Shown: positions 1-7,925 of the stretch, in pieces
Layout: the number at the start of each line of letters is the position of its first letter
Numbering within the stretch: the stretch's first letter is position 1
Source of the DNA: Wenyingzhuangia heitensis
GTDB lineage: Bacteria; Bacteroidota; Bacteroidia; Flavobacteriales; Flavobacteriaceae
Length of the DNA: 64,000 nucleotides
Direction: 5' to 3'
NCBI RefSeq assembly: GCF_011762155.1
Contig: NZ_JAASQL010000001.1
Span: 806,001-870,000, forward strand
Made by a program: the position numbers and the translations under genes
The notes under the pieces: model-generated
What the model saw: the letters and a program-made list of their open reading frames with translations, nothing else
What the model was told of the DNA's origin: nothing
Database searches by the model: none

Positions 1-811
1 AGAATGCCATGGCTAAAGAAAAGGTTCCTACTCCAATAATAACTTTTAAAATATTTACTTTAAAAAGACTAATCAGTAATTGAGAAATTAAAGACCAAAC
101 TACAGCTCCAATTAATAGTATTTCTAAAGTATTTCCATCAATTAAATGTTCTATATCACCATAAAAAGGAGTTCCTTTTAATCCTTTCACAAAAATAAAA
201 TAGGTGATAGATGTAATTGCCAACCCTCCAAAAATAGCATTTACATAAGATTTTTTTTGATCTAATCTAAAGGTGTAAACAACTCTAGAGAAAAATTGCA
301 CGATAGCACCAACAGTAAAAGCAATAACGACGGATAGTAGTATTCCAAAAATAATTAAGACTGCCTTTTCGTGATTTATATAGCTCCAAATATCTGCAAT
401 AGATTGATTGTCGTTTTTAGAAATTTTAACCAAAGACATGGTAACAGCAGCACCTAAAAGTTCAAACACAATAGATACTGTGGTAGATGTTGGCATTCCT
501 AAAGTGTTAAAAATATCTAATAATAATATGTCTGTAATCATTACAGCCATAAAAATGTACATAATTTCATTAAAATAAAATTGACTAGGTACAAAGATTC
601 CTTTTCTGGCAACCTCCATCATTCCGCTAGACGTTACTGCTCCAATTAGAACTCCAACACTGGCAATAATCATGATGTTTTTAGGTGTAATAGCCTTAGA
701 ACCAATAGCCGAATTTAAAAAGTTAACTGCATCGTTACTAACACCCACAACCAAGTCAACAGCAGCTAAAACAGCTAGGGCAATAATCATTAAAAAATAA
801 ATGTTTTCCAT
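1..811 (-). CDS. Inorganic phosphate transporter, PiT/PHO-4 family (3' part missing)
   Basis: The reading frame starts with ATG at 809-811 on the minus strand and runs off the left edge, so about 270 N-terminal residues are visible and the C-terminus is missing. The translation has the PiT signature GVSNDAVNFLNSAIGSKA near residues 23-40, then GMPTSTTVS and several hydrophobic membrane spans. PiT proteins are inner-membrane symporters that take up phosphate using an H+ or Na+ gradient. Family assignment is firm; substrate and coupling ion are inferred from the family. It lies upstream of tsaB on the same strand with a 118-bp gap that carries a promoter-like element. Confidence 0.9.
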   Translation of the reverse strand, partial: MENIYFLMIIALAVLAAVDLVVGVSNDAVNFLNSAIGSKAITPKNIMIIASVGVLIGAVTSSGMMEVARKGIFVPSQFYFNEIMYIFMAVMITDILLLDIFNTLGMPTSTTVSIVFELLGAAVTMSLVKISKNDNQSIADIWSYINHEKAVLIIFGILLSVVIAFTVGAIVQFFSRVVYTFRLDQKKSYVNAIFGGLAITSITYFIFVKGLKGTPFYGDIEHLIDGNTLEILLIGAVVWSLISQLLISLFKVNILKVIIGVGTFSLAMAF

Positions 812-836
812 CTTGTAACTTAAAAAAAATTTTGCT

Positions 837-865
837 CGAAATTAGTGAAAAAAGAGCCCAACAAA
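837..865 (-). promoter_or_regulatory. Possible promoter of the PiT transporter gene
   Basis: On the minus strand TTTG (862-865) is followed after 17 bp by TAATTTCG (837-844), one mismatch from the Bacteroidota -7 consensus TAnnTTTG. The element is 26 bp from the PiT start codon. Imperfect match, so modest confidence. Confidence 0.35.
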
Positions 866-929
866 CGTTAATAAAATGTTACTAAATAACTTTTGTACAA
901 AGTGTATTGTACTTGTTTTTAGAGTTTTG

Positions 930-1604
930 TTACTTCTTTTTTTGAGGAGTAACGATAAAATCTTTTAAATAAAAAGGTTCAAAATAAGCAGTGTCTTCAA
1001 ATAAATTGTTATTGAACTGATTTTCGGATAGTTGTGACATTTCTTTTGCCGATGGGAATTTAGAAGCAATAAAATTTGCATTGTCATGTATTATAATTTC
1101 TTTACACTTTTCGGCACCATCACCTAAAAAATAAACAGGTTGATCGTTTAAAATTTCTTGAAATGAATTTTCGTCAATAATTTGAGCTTCAACAGCTCTC
1201 GTTTTTTGATAGTTTGTGTTGTATATAGCACTATATACTTCCAATCTTCTAGCATCAATCATAGGTACAACTACTCCGTGTTCTATGGTAATTGTTTTGG
1301 CTAAACATTTTAAAGTATCTACAGCTATTAATGGTAAGTTGGCAGCGTATGCTAATCCTTTTGCGGTTGAAACTCCTATTCTTAGTCCTGTATAAGAACC
1401 AGGTCCTTTTCCTACAGCTATGGCATCTAAGTTCGCTATTTTTAGATTTTGTTCTTTTAAAAGTTCTTCAATAAAAACATGAAGTTTTTCTGCATGAGAA
1501 TAATCTCCGTTGTTCTCTTCTTTTAAAGCAATACAAATACCATCTTTAGAAAGCCCCACGGAGCAATTTTTGGTGGATGTTTCTATATTTAGAATAAAGG
1601 CCAT
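930..1604 (-). CDS. tsaB: tRNA threonylcarbamoyladenosine biosynthesis protein TsaB
   Basis: The 224-residue protein begins MAFILNIETST, typical of the ASKHA-fold TsaB family, and carries the motif GKGPGSYTGLRIG near residues 65-77. TsaB is the cytoplasmic dimerization partner of TsaD in making t6A at position 37 of ANN-decoding tRNAs. The length is normal. It follows the nuclease gene on the same strand with a 43-bp gap, so the two may be co-transcribed, but no functional link is expected. Confidence 0.93.
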   Translation of the reverse strand: MAFILNIETSTKNCSVGLSKDGICIALKEENNGDYSHAEKLHVFIEELLKEQNLKIANLDAIAVGKGPGSYTGLRIGVSTAKGLAYAANLPLIAVDTLKCLAKTITIEHGVVVPMIDARRLEVYSAIYNTNYQKTRAVEAQIIDENSFQEILNDQPVYFLGDGAEKCKEIIIHDNANFIASKFPSAKEMSQLSENQFNNNLFEDTAYFEPFYLKDFIVTPQKKK

Positions 1605-1647
1605 ACAAAATTAATTTTCTAACAAATATACTTTAGAAACTTAAGAA

Positions 1648-2697
1648 TTATTCATTTTCTTTTAAAAGATAACTGTATACAGGATAATGGTCACTATAAC
1701 CACCTAAGTAAGTTCCTCCTGAAAAACTTCTTTTAGGGCTTCCTTTGTATTTACCTGTTTGCAAAGTCATATAGGTAGGGTTGTAGATTCCTGCTTTGTA
1801 AAAACGAAAACTACTATAATCTTTTTTATGAGTGATAAAACTTTCGCTAAAAATAATCTGATCAAACAAAAATAAATCCCCTCTGTATACTAACGTATTA
1901 AATCCATCTTTAAACATTTTTTCAAAAGGATTATAGAGTTCCTGTTCTTTTAGTTTTTTCTTAGATATTTTGGTGTTTAGTACTTTTTTAAAACTTCTGT
2001 CTGTAGGGCTGTCATTAAAATCTCCCATTATAATTATTTTTGCTTTAGAATCTTCAATCTGTATTTTTTCTACATAATCTTTTACTCTTTTGGCAACACG
2101 TTCTCTTAAAATGCTACTCTTTTTAGCTCCACCTCTTCTAGATGGCCAGTGATTTACCAATACATGAATTTTATCATTTAACAAATAACCTGTAGACCAT
2201 AAAATATCTCTAGTATAAACTTTATAGCCTTCTTTGTATAAATTGGCAGGAATGGCTTCGTTGTACAAAGGTTTGTAGGTGTCTTTATTGTATAACAAAG
2301 CAGTATCAATCCCTCTTTTATCAGGAGATTCGTAATGTACAATTCCGTAATTGTAATTGCTCAATGGAGGAGTGGCAATTAAATCTTCTACCACAGCTCT
2401 GTTTTCTACCTCTACAATACCTATTAAAGAAGGAGGTAAATTGTTTTGTTCTTTTCCTATTTCACACAGTATGTTAGAGAGTTTAGATAGCTTGTCTTTA
2501 TAAATAAAAGTTCTATTAGATTTTATTTCCATCATAGGACTTAACTCGTCCATTTTGTTAGGATTGTCAATGGTATCAAATAAATTTTCTAAGTTGTAAA
2601 AAGCGATAGTTTGTACAATATAAGATTTTTGTGAATGGCAATTCTGATAAAAAATTAGAATGAGTAAGATAGTTATCTTGTTGGTATTTAGTCTCAT
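1648..2697 (-). CDS. Secreted endonuclease/exonuclease/phosphatase-family protein
   Basis: The 349-residue protein has an N-terminal hydrophobic export signal (about residues 8-22). It then carries the metal-dependent EEP fold landmarks in order: YNLEN (34-38), EVEN (96-99), D131 in a GIDTALLY context, NHWPSRRGG (182-190), GDFND (225-229) and SDHYP (335-339). These are the residues that bind divalent metal and cut phosphodiester bonds in this superfamily, so a nuclease or phosphodiesterase acting outside the cytoplasm is likely. The exact substrate cannot be read from the sequence. It is divergent from a TonB receptor and a lamin-tail lipoprotein, which suggests extracellular nucleic acid as the target (inference). 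Confidence 0.82.
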   Translation of the reverse strand: MRLNTNKITILLILIFYQNCHSQKSYIVQTIAFYNLENLFDTIDNPNKMDELSPMMEIKSNRTFIYKDKLSKLSNILCEIGKEQNNLPPSLIGIVEVENRAVVEDLIATPPLSNYNYGIVHYESPDKRGIDTALLYNKDTYKPLYNEAIPANLYKEGYKVYTRDILWSTGYLLNDKIHVLVNHWPSRRGGAKKSSILRERVAKRVKDYVEKIQIEDSKAKIIIMGDFNDSPTDRSFKKVLNTKISKKKLKEQELYNPFEKMFKDGFNTLVYRGDLFLFDQIIFSESFITHKKDYSSFRFYKAGIYNPTYMTLQTGKYKGSPKRSFSGGTYLGGYSDHYPVYSYLLKENE

Positions 2698-2701
2698 AGT
2701 T

Positions 2702-2753
2702 TTTCTTTTTCAATTTTTTCTCTTAAATTAAGAAGAAAAAATTGAAAAAGAAA
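2702..2753. repeat. Perfect 20-bp inverted repeat filling a divergent intergenic gap
   Basis: The arms 2702-2721 and 2734-2753 are exact reverse complements separated by 12 bp. They occupy nearly all of the 55 bp between the divergent start codons at 2697 and 2753, and the right arm ends on the A of the receptor's ATG. Each gene therefore gets the same A-rich leader. It could be a shared operator, a transcript hairpin or symmetrical translation-initiation sequence; the sequence does not decide. Confidence 0.85.
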
Positions 2754-5311
2754 TGTTACAAGCAATTATGACTTTGTACGCATGTGTTTTTGTATGCGAA
2801 TTATATGCACAAGATTCTATTAAATCTTCTAAAGAGATAAAAGATGTTTTTAGTATTGTGAATTTGTCTGATGATGATTTAAATGATGAAAGTGGAGAGG
2901 TAGCTAATATTTCTGGAATTTTTTCTGCTTCGGATGATATTTATTTAAATACTATTGGTTTTGAGTTTCAAGGAGTGTATTACAATGCTAGAGGTTTAGG
3001 GGCTGATCAAGTTACCTTTCTGTTAAACGGAGTCAATCAAAATAGGTTGTATGATGATAGACCTGCTTGGAGTAATTGGGGAGGGGTAGATGGAATTTAT
3101 AGAACGCAAGAATTAACGGAGCCTTTGGGAGCTTCGGAAAAAAGTTTTGGTAGAGCTTTGGGAGTTACTTCATTGTCAACAAGAGCATCTGTTTACAGAG
3201 CAGGAACTAGGGTTGCTTATGCTCGTTCAGACAGATCTTATCAAAATAAAGCCTCAGTAAATCATGCAGGAAGTTTGCCTAATAATTGGTTTTATGTGGT
3301 GTCTGCTAGTAGACGTTGGGGAAATGAAGGGTATAGAGAAGGAACTTTTTACGATGCCAATTCTTTAATGCTAAGTGTTGAGAAATATCTAAACAATTAT
3401 CATAGTTTAAATGTTAGTTTATTATATACTCCCAATAGAAGAGGGGTTGCGGGATCTTATACTCAAGAGGTTTTTAATTTAAAAGACGATAGTTACAACG
3501 GAAATTGGGGATATCAAAACGGAAAAAAAAGAAATGCAAGAGTTAAAACTGTAGAGGAGCCTTTGTTGTTGTTTACCCACACGTATAAAAAATCGGATGT
3601 GTTTAGATGGGAAAACTCTTTGCTGTTACAAAAAGGAACCACGGGATATTCTAGAATAGATTACAACGGAGGTGCCAATCCAGATGCTGCTTATTATCAA
3701 AAACTACCTAGTTATTGGTTGTCTAGAAATACGGTTGATTTTGAAAACGTATACAGGTATCAGCAAGCATTTGTAAATGATGGTCAATTAGATTGGGATT
3801 TTTTATACGAAGCCAATGCAGAGAAAAATGCTGCAGGAGAAAATGCTGCCTACGTTTTGTATGATGACAAAAGAGACGAAAGTAGAATTCAGTTCAACTC
3901 TAATATTACTCAAAAAATTAACGAAGCTTGGCAGTTAAACGCAAGTGTGGATTATAGAAATACGGTATCAGAAAATTATGCAGAGGTACTAGACCTATTA
4001 GGAGGTAATGGTTATTTAGACGTGGCTAGTTTTACTTTGGTGCAAAGTGATTTAAACAATCCTAACCGAGTTGTTACAGAAGGAGATCGTTTTAAATACA
4101 ACTACAAAGTAAATAGTAGCAATGTTAGTGGTTTTGTGCAAACCAAATGGAAAGGTAAAAAGGTAGAATTGTTACAAGCTTTAGGACTTTCTTATGCAAC
4201 CCACCAAAGAGAAGGGGTGTACAATTACGAGAATTATACAGATGCAGAGGGATTGAGTAAAGAGGTAGATTTGTTGGCTTTTCAAGGAAAGATAAATGCT
4301 TTGTATAAGTTTTCGGGTCGTAATTTGGTAGATTTTAAATCGGCCTATATACAAAAATCACCTAGCGTAAAACAAGTGTTTCCTAATGCTAGAGTGAGCA
4401 ATGCGACTTTAGATAATTTAGAAACCGAAAATTTATTCACCAACTCCCTAAGTTACATTCGCAGAGGTTTAAATTACAATATCAAACTTACAGGGTTTTA
4501 CAATTTGCAAAGCAACGTAACAGAAACAGGTTTTTATTTTGCAGAAGGTTTTGGAACGGATGCAGATGATACAGAAACCAATGCGGGAGAATTGTTAGAT
4601 GAAAATAGTTTGTTTGTACAAGAGGTGTTAAACGGAGCAAAAAAGAAATATATAGGACTAGAGCTAGGAACTTCTTATGATATAAGCTCATCTATTAAGC
4701 TAATAGGAGTTATGGGGATAGGCGATTATAGTTATGCAAACAATCCTAACCTTCTCTTTTTTACAGAAGATGATACTAGTGCTCAAAATTTAGGTTTTGT
4801 AAATGGAGAAAAAGATTTAGGAGCAGCAAACATCAAAGGAAAAAAATTATCATCGGGACCACAGCAAGCTTTTTCTTTAAAATTAGCTTATACAGATCCT
4901 AGTTATTGGAGAATTAATGTGAGTGTCAATCACTTTAGAAATAATTATGTAGACATTGCTCCTATAAGATATACCAGCAATTTTGTCAATGAAATTAATG
5001 GAGATCCTATAAAAAATTTAGATCAAAATTTAGTTTCGCTATTTAGAAAGCAAGAACAGTTAAAAAACTTTACTCTAGTTAATTTATCTGGAGGAAAATC
5101 TTGGCGATTAAATACAGGTTATTTAAGTGTGTTTTGGACTGTTCAAAATGTATTAGGAATAGATTATCAAACGGGTGGTTTTTCTAGTAGTAGAGCAGCT
5201 AATTATAGCGAACAATTAAATGAATACAATAGAGAAGAACCTCTTTTTGGAAGTCGATATTTTGTAGGGAACGGAAGAACTTTTTTTACGGGGATTTACT
5301 ATTCTTTTTAA
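2753..5311 (+). CDS. TonB-dependent outer-membrane receptor linked to secreted nuclease
   Basis: The 852-residue protein has a short export signal ending near the Ala-Gln at 19-20. A plug region follows (about 50-150) with RGLGADQVTFLLNGV and a WSNWGG motif, then a long beta-rich barrel ending in an aromatic residue (IYYSF). There is no N-terminal carboxypeptidase-D-like domain of the kind carried by SusC proteins. The family imports bulky substrates across the outer membrane with TonB/ExbBD energy. The stop is 9 bp from the next gene, so the two form an operon. A second ATG at 2768 is an alternative start. The substrate is unknown; the neighbouring nuclease and lamin-tail lipoprotein suggest nucleic-acid fragments or phosphate-rich compounds (inference). 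Confidence 0.85.
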   Translation: MLQAIMTLYACVFVCELYAQDSIKSSKEIKDVFSIVNLSDDDLNDESGEVANISGIFSASDDIYLNTIGFEFQGVYYNARGLGADQVTFLLNGVNQNRLYDDRPAWSNWGGVDGIYRTQELTEPLGASEKSFGRALGVTSLSTRASVYRAGTRVAYARSDRSYQNKASVNHAGSLPNNWFYVVSASRRWGNEGYREGTFYDANSLMLSVEKYLNNYHSLNVSLLYTPNRRGVAGSYTQEVFNLKDDSYNGNWGYQNGKKRNARVKTVEEPLLLFTHTYKKSDVFRWENSLLLQKGTTGYSRIDYNGGANPDAAYYQKLPSYWLSRNTVDFENVYRYQQAFVNDGQLDWDFLYEANAEKNAAGENAAYVLYDDKRDESRIQFNSNITQKINEAWQLNASVDYRNTVSENYAEVLDLLGGNGYLDVASFTLVQSDLNNPNRVVTEGDRFKYNYKVNSSNVSGFVQTKWKGKKVELLQALGLSYATHQREGVYNYENYTDAEGLSKEVDLLAFQGKINALYKFSGRNLVDFKSAYIQKSPSVKQVFPNARVSNATLDNLETENLFTNSLSYIRRGLNYNIKLTGFYNLQSNVTETGFYFAEGFGTDADDTETNAGELLDENSLFVQEVLNGAKKKYIGLELGTSYDISSSIKLIGVMGIGDYSYANNPNLLFFTEDDTSAQNLGFVNGEKDLGAANIKGKKLSSGPQQAFSLKLAYTDPSYWRINVSVNHFRNNYVDIAPIRYTSNFVNEINGDPIKNLDQNLVSLFRKQEQLKNFTLVNLSGGKSWRLNTGYLSVFWTVQNVLGIDYQTGGFSSSRAANYSEQLNEYNREEPLFGSRYFVGNGRTFFTGIYYSF

Positions 5312-5320
5312 ACTAACATC

Positions 5321-7237
5321 ATGATAAAATATGCATACTTTTTAATAGGAATAATACTAGTGTCTTGTATTGATGATATGGATCATAATAAGATAGATAC
5401 AACCATTCAGACTCCAGATATTAGTAACAAAACCGAAATTACTTTTCAGGAATTGTTTGATTTGCATAGCGATGCTATAGGGAAAGACACCATTGTAACA
5501 GGTTATGTAGTGTCATCAGATAAAGAAGGGAATTTTTACAAAGAAATTTACGTGCAAAATACTCCGGGTGTATCAGACTTAGGAACGGTTAACCCGAGAA
5601 TGGGGATGAGAGTTCGTGTAGGATTGACCACCACTAGTACCAAGTATGCCAAAGGAAGAAAAATCATCGTCAACCTAGAGGGATTGAAAAAAACAACGAG
5701 TGATGATGTGTTAACTATAGGGCAGCCAAGCAATACCTATATTAAAGATATTATAGAGTTTGAACTGGATGCTCATATTTTTAAAACGGAAGATTTGGTA
5801 ACTATTGAGCCCAAAACAGTATTGATTGAAAATTTAGCAAAAAAGGATTTAAATACATTTATTAAAATTGAAGATCTACATTTTGTACAAACAGACATAG
5901 GACTTCCGTATGCGGGGTTGCCTACGGATGATTATGATGGAAAAAGAACGCTGGTGTATTGTGAGCAATTTAGAAAAGATGAAATGATTTTAGAAACCAG
6001 TAATTTTGCAGATTTTGCTGAAAAAGAAATTCCAAATACGCAGTTAAACGCAACAGGTATTTATACCATTAATTTTGACAATGAGACTGTTTTGGTGTTG
6101 AATCAATTTAAGGATATAGAAGAAAATGGTACTTATATAGGTTGTAGTACAAGCAATCCTACTATTTTAATTACAGAAATTGCAGATCCTAAAAATGCAT
6201 CTTTTTCTAGGTATGTAGAATTGTACAATGCAGAAAATACAGACATAGCTTTAGAGGGGTGGCAATTAAACAGATTTGTAAACGGAGGCACAGAATCTAT
6301 AATCTCTTTAAACGGATTGACGATTCCAGCCAAAGGATTTGTAATTATTGCAAATGATGAAGAAAGTACCGAAACCAACTTAAATTTTGAGGATTCTTTT
6401 GGTTTTACTGCAGATTTGGTGGATAGTAGATTAGACGGAAATGGAGATGATGCCTATACATTAACCAATGAAACAGGAACGGTAGTTGATGTTTTTGGAG
6501 TTACCACAGAAGATGGTACGGACAGTAATTGGGAGTATGAAGATGGACGAGTTTATAGGAATATAGACGTTATACAACCAAATGAAGTGTTTACTATAGA
6601 GGAGTGGTCTGTGTTTAAAGACAACAAAAACGCACCGATAGATTTTAGTCCAAAGGAAAGAAAAGAGGATGAGGTTGCTTACGTTCCCGATGTAGTAGTC
6701 ACAGAAACAGCTCCGTTGTTAATTACTGAAGTTGCAGATCCTAAAGAGGAAACCAAAGCGAGGTTTGTAGAAATATACAACCCAACGGATAATGAGGTGA
6801 GTTTGAAAGATTGGACATTGATTAGATACAATTATACAAGCACCAAAAACACAAAAGAGTTGGCTGCATTGCCCATATCGTTAACAGAGCTAACAATCCT
6901 TGCCAAAGGATTTGTGATTGTAACGAGAGATAAAGCGGTGTTTGCTAGTTATTTTGGGGCTACAGCAGATATAGAGGCTTCTAACTTAGATGGAAATGGA
7001 GATGATGCGTATGAATTAATAGATCCTTTTGATACGCTTATTGATGCGTATGGAGATGCTAATGCAGACGGTTCTAGTTCTATTTGGGAGTATACGGATG
7101 GAATAGCAATTAGAAAAAGAGAAATTGATGAGCCTAATTCAGAATCTATAGAATCAGAATGGGAAATTGTAAATGGAGATATGTGGTCGAAATTAGAATT
7201 TAATTATAATCCTAGAAAAAGGTGGATAGAAGAGTAA
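5321..7237 (+). CDS. Surface lipoprotein with DUF5689 domain and two lamin-tail domains
   Basis: The 638-residue product has a lipobox, LVSC with Cys16, so it should be lipid-anchored. Residues about 35-265 match DUF5689, including the TGYVVSSDKEGNFYKEIYVQ stretch that resembles an OB fold. Residues about 281-400 and 466-590 are two copies of a lamin-tail domain, each opening LITE(I/V)ADPK and each containing LDGNGDDAY. Lamin-tail and OB-fold modules occur together with EEP nuclease domains in large secreted nucleases such as ExeM. Here they are on a separate lipoprotein just downstream of the receptor. The likely role is surface binding of nucleic acid or another polyanion (inference). No T9SS tail is present. 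Confidence 0.8.
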   Translation: MIKYAYFLIGIILVSCIDDMDHNKIDTTIQTPDISNKTEITFQELFDLHSDAIGKDTIVTGYVVSSDKEGNFYKEIYVQNTPGVSDLGTVNPRMGMRVRVGLTTTSTKYAKGRKIIVNLEGLKKTTSDDVLTIGQPSNTYIKDIIEFELDAHIFKTEDLVTIEPKTVLIENLAKKDLNTFIKIEDLHFVQTDIGLPYAGLPTDDYDGKRTLVYCEQFRKDEMILETSNFADFAEKEIPNTQLNATGIYTINFDNETVLVLNQFKDIEENGTYIGCSTSNPTILITEIADPKNASFSRYVELYNAENTDIALEGWQLNRFVNGGTESIISLNGLTIPAKGFVIIANDEESTETNLNFEDSFGFTADLVDSRLDGNGDDAYTLTNETGTVVDVFGVTTEDGTDSNWEYEDGRVYRNIDVIQPNEVFTIEEWSVFKDNKNAPIDFSPKERKEDEVAYVPDVVVTETAPLLITEVADPKEETKARFVEIYNPTDNEVSLKDWTLIRYNYTSTKNTKELAALPISLTELTILAKGFVIVTRDKAVFASYFGATADIEASNLDGNGDDAYELIDPFDTLIDAYGDANADGSSSIWEYTDGIAIRKREIDEPNSESIESEWEIVNGDMWSKLEFNYNPRKRWIEE

Positions 7238-7281
7238 TAAGAACGATTTATAGATTTTAGTCCAAAAAGGCGTTAGTTTTT

Positions 7282-7289
7282 TATCTTTG
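7282..7289 (+). promoter_or_regulatory. Promoter -7 element of the redoxin gene
   Basis: TATCTTTG matches TAnnTTTG exactly and ends 15 bp before the ATG at 7305. A possible upstream TTG start at 7287 overlaps this element, which argues for the ATG start. Confidence 0.6.
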
Positions 7290-7304
7290 ATAAAAAATGA
7301 AAGT

Positions 7305-7859
7305 ATGGCATTAACACCTTCAAATAAATTAAGTAAAGGAACCAAAGCCCCCAATTTTACACTACCTAATGTAGTTACGGGGAATGCTGTTTCTTTAGAG
7401 GAGATAAAAGGAAAAAAAGGAACTGTAGTATTGTTTATCTGTAATCATTGCCCTTTTGTAATTCACATAAATCCGTTATTGGTTGCATTGGCAAATGAGT
7501 ATCAGGCAAAGGGAATAGGTTTTGTGGCTATCAGTAGTAATGATGTAGAAAACTATCCACAAGATGCTCCTGATTTAATGAAAATTCATGCAGAGGAAAA
7601 TAACTATTCTTTTCCGTATTTGTATGATGAAACTCAGCAAGTGGCAAAAGAATACGATGCTGCCTGCACTCCAGATGTATATGTATTTGATAAAGAATTG
7701 AAATTATATTATCACGGACAATTAGACAATTCTAGGCCTGGTAATGGAATTCCATCAACAGGAAATAATATTAAAAGCATATTAGAAAATCTAGGGCAAG
7801 CTAAGCTGTATTTGGGAGAAGAAAAACCAAGTGTAGGGTGTGGTATTAAGTGGAAGTAG
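7305..7859 (+). CDS. Thioredoxin-fold AhpC/TSA-type redoxin
   Basis: From the ATG at 7305 the product is 184 residues and starts MALTPSNKL. It contains APNFTLPNV near the N-terminus and the cysteine motif CNHCPFV, which is a CxxC active site of thioredoxin-like redoxins, followed by the cis-proline region ACTPDVYVFD. No signal peptide is seen, so it is probably a cytoplasmic thiol oxidoreductase or peroxiredoxin-like protein. Physiological substrate unknown. It stands alone, with its own promoter element and a strong terminator. Confidence 0.85.
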   Translation: MALTPSNKLSKGTKAPNFTLPNVVTGNAVSLEEIKGKKGTVVLFICNHCPFVIHINPLLVALANEYQAKGIGFVAISSNDVENYPQDAPDLMKIHAEENNYSFPYLYDETQQVAKEYDAACTPDVYVFDKELKLYYHGQLDNSRPGNGIPSTGNNIKSILENLGQAKLYLGEEKPSVGCGIKWK

Positions 7860-7875
7860 TACAAGATAGGTTATA

Positions 7876-7905
7876 AAAAAACCGAGCAATATTGCTCGGT
7901 TTTTT
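7876..7905. terminator. Bidirectional intrinsic terminator
   Basis: A 30-bp perfect palindrome centred on a GC-rich CCGAGCAATATTGCTCGG core is flanked by A-run and T-run. It lies between the convergent redoxin and GH31 genes and can serve both. Confidence 0.9.
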
Positions 7906-7925
7906 AAGTTTATATCTTTTAAAAA

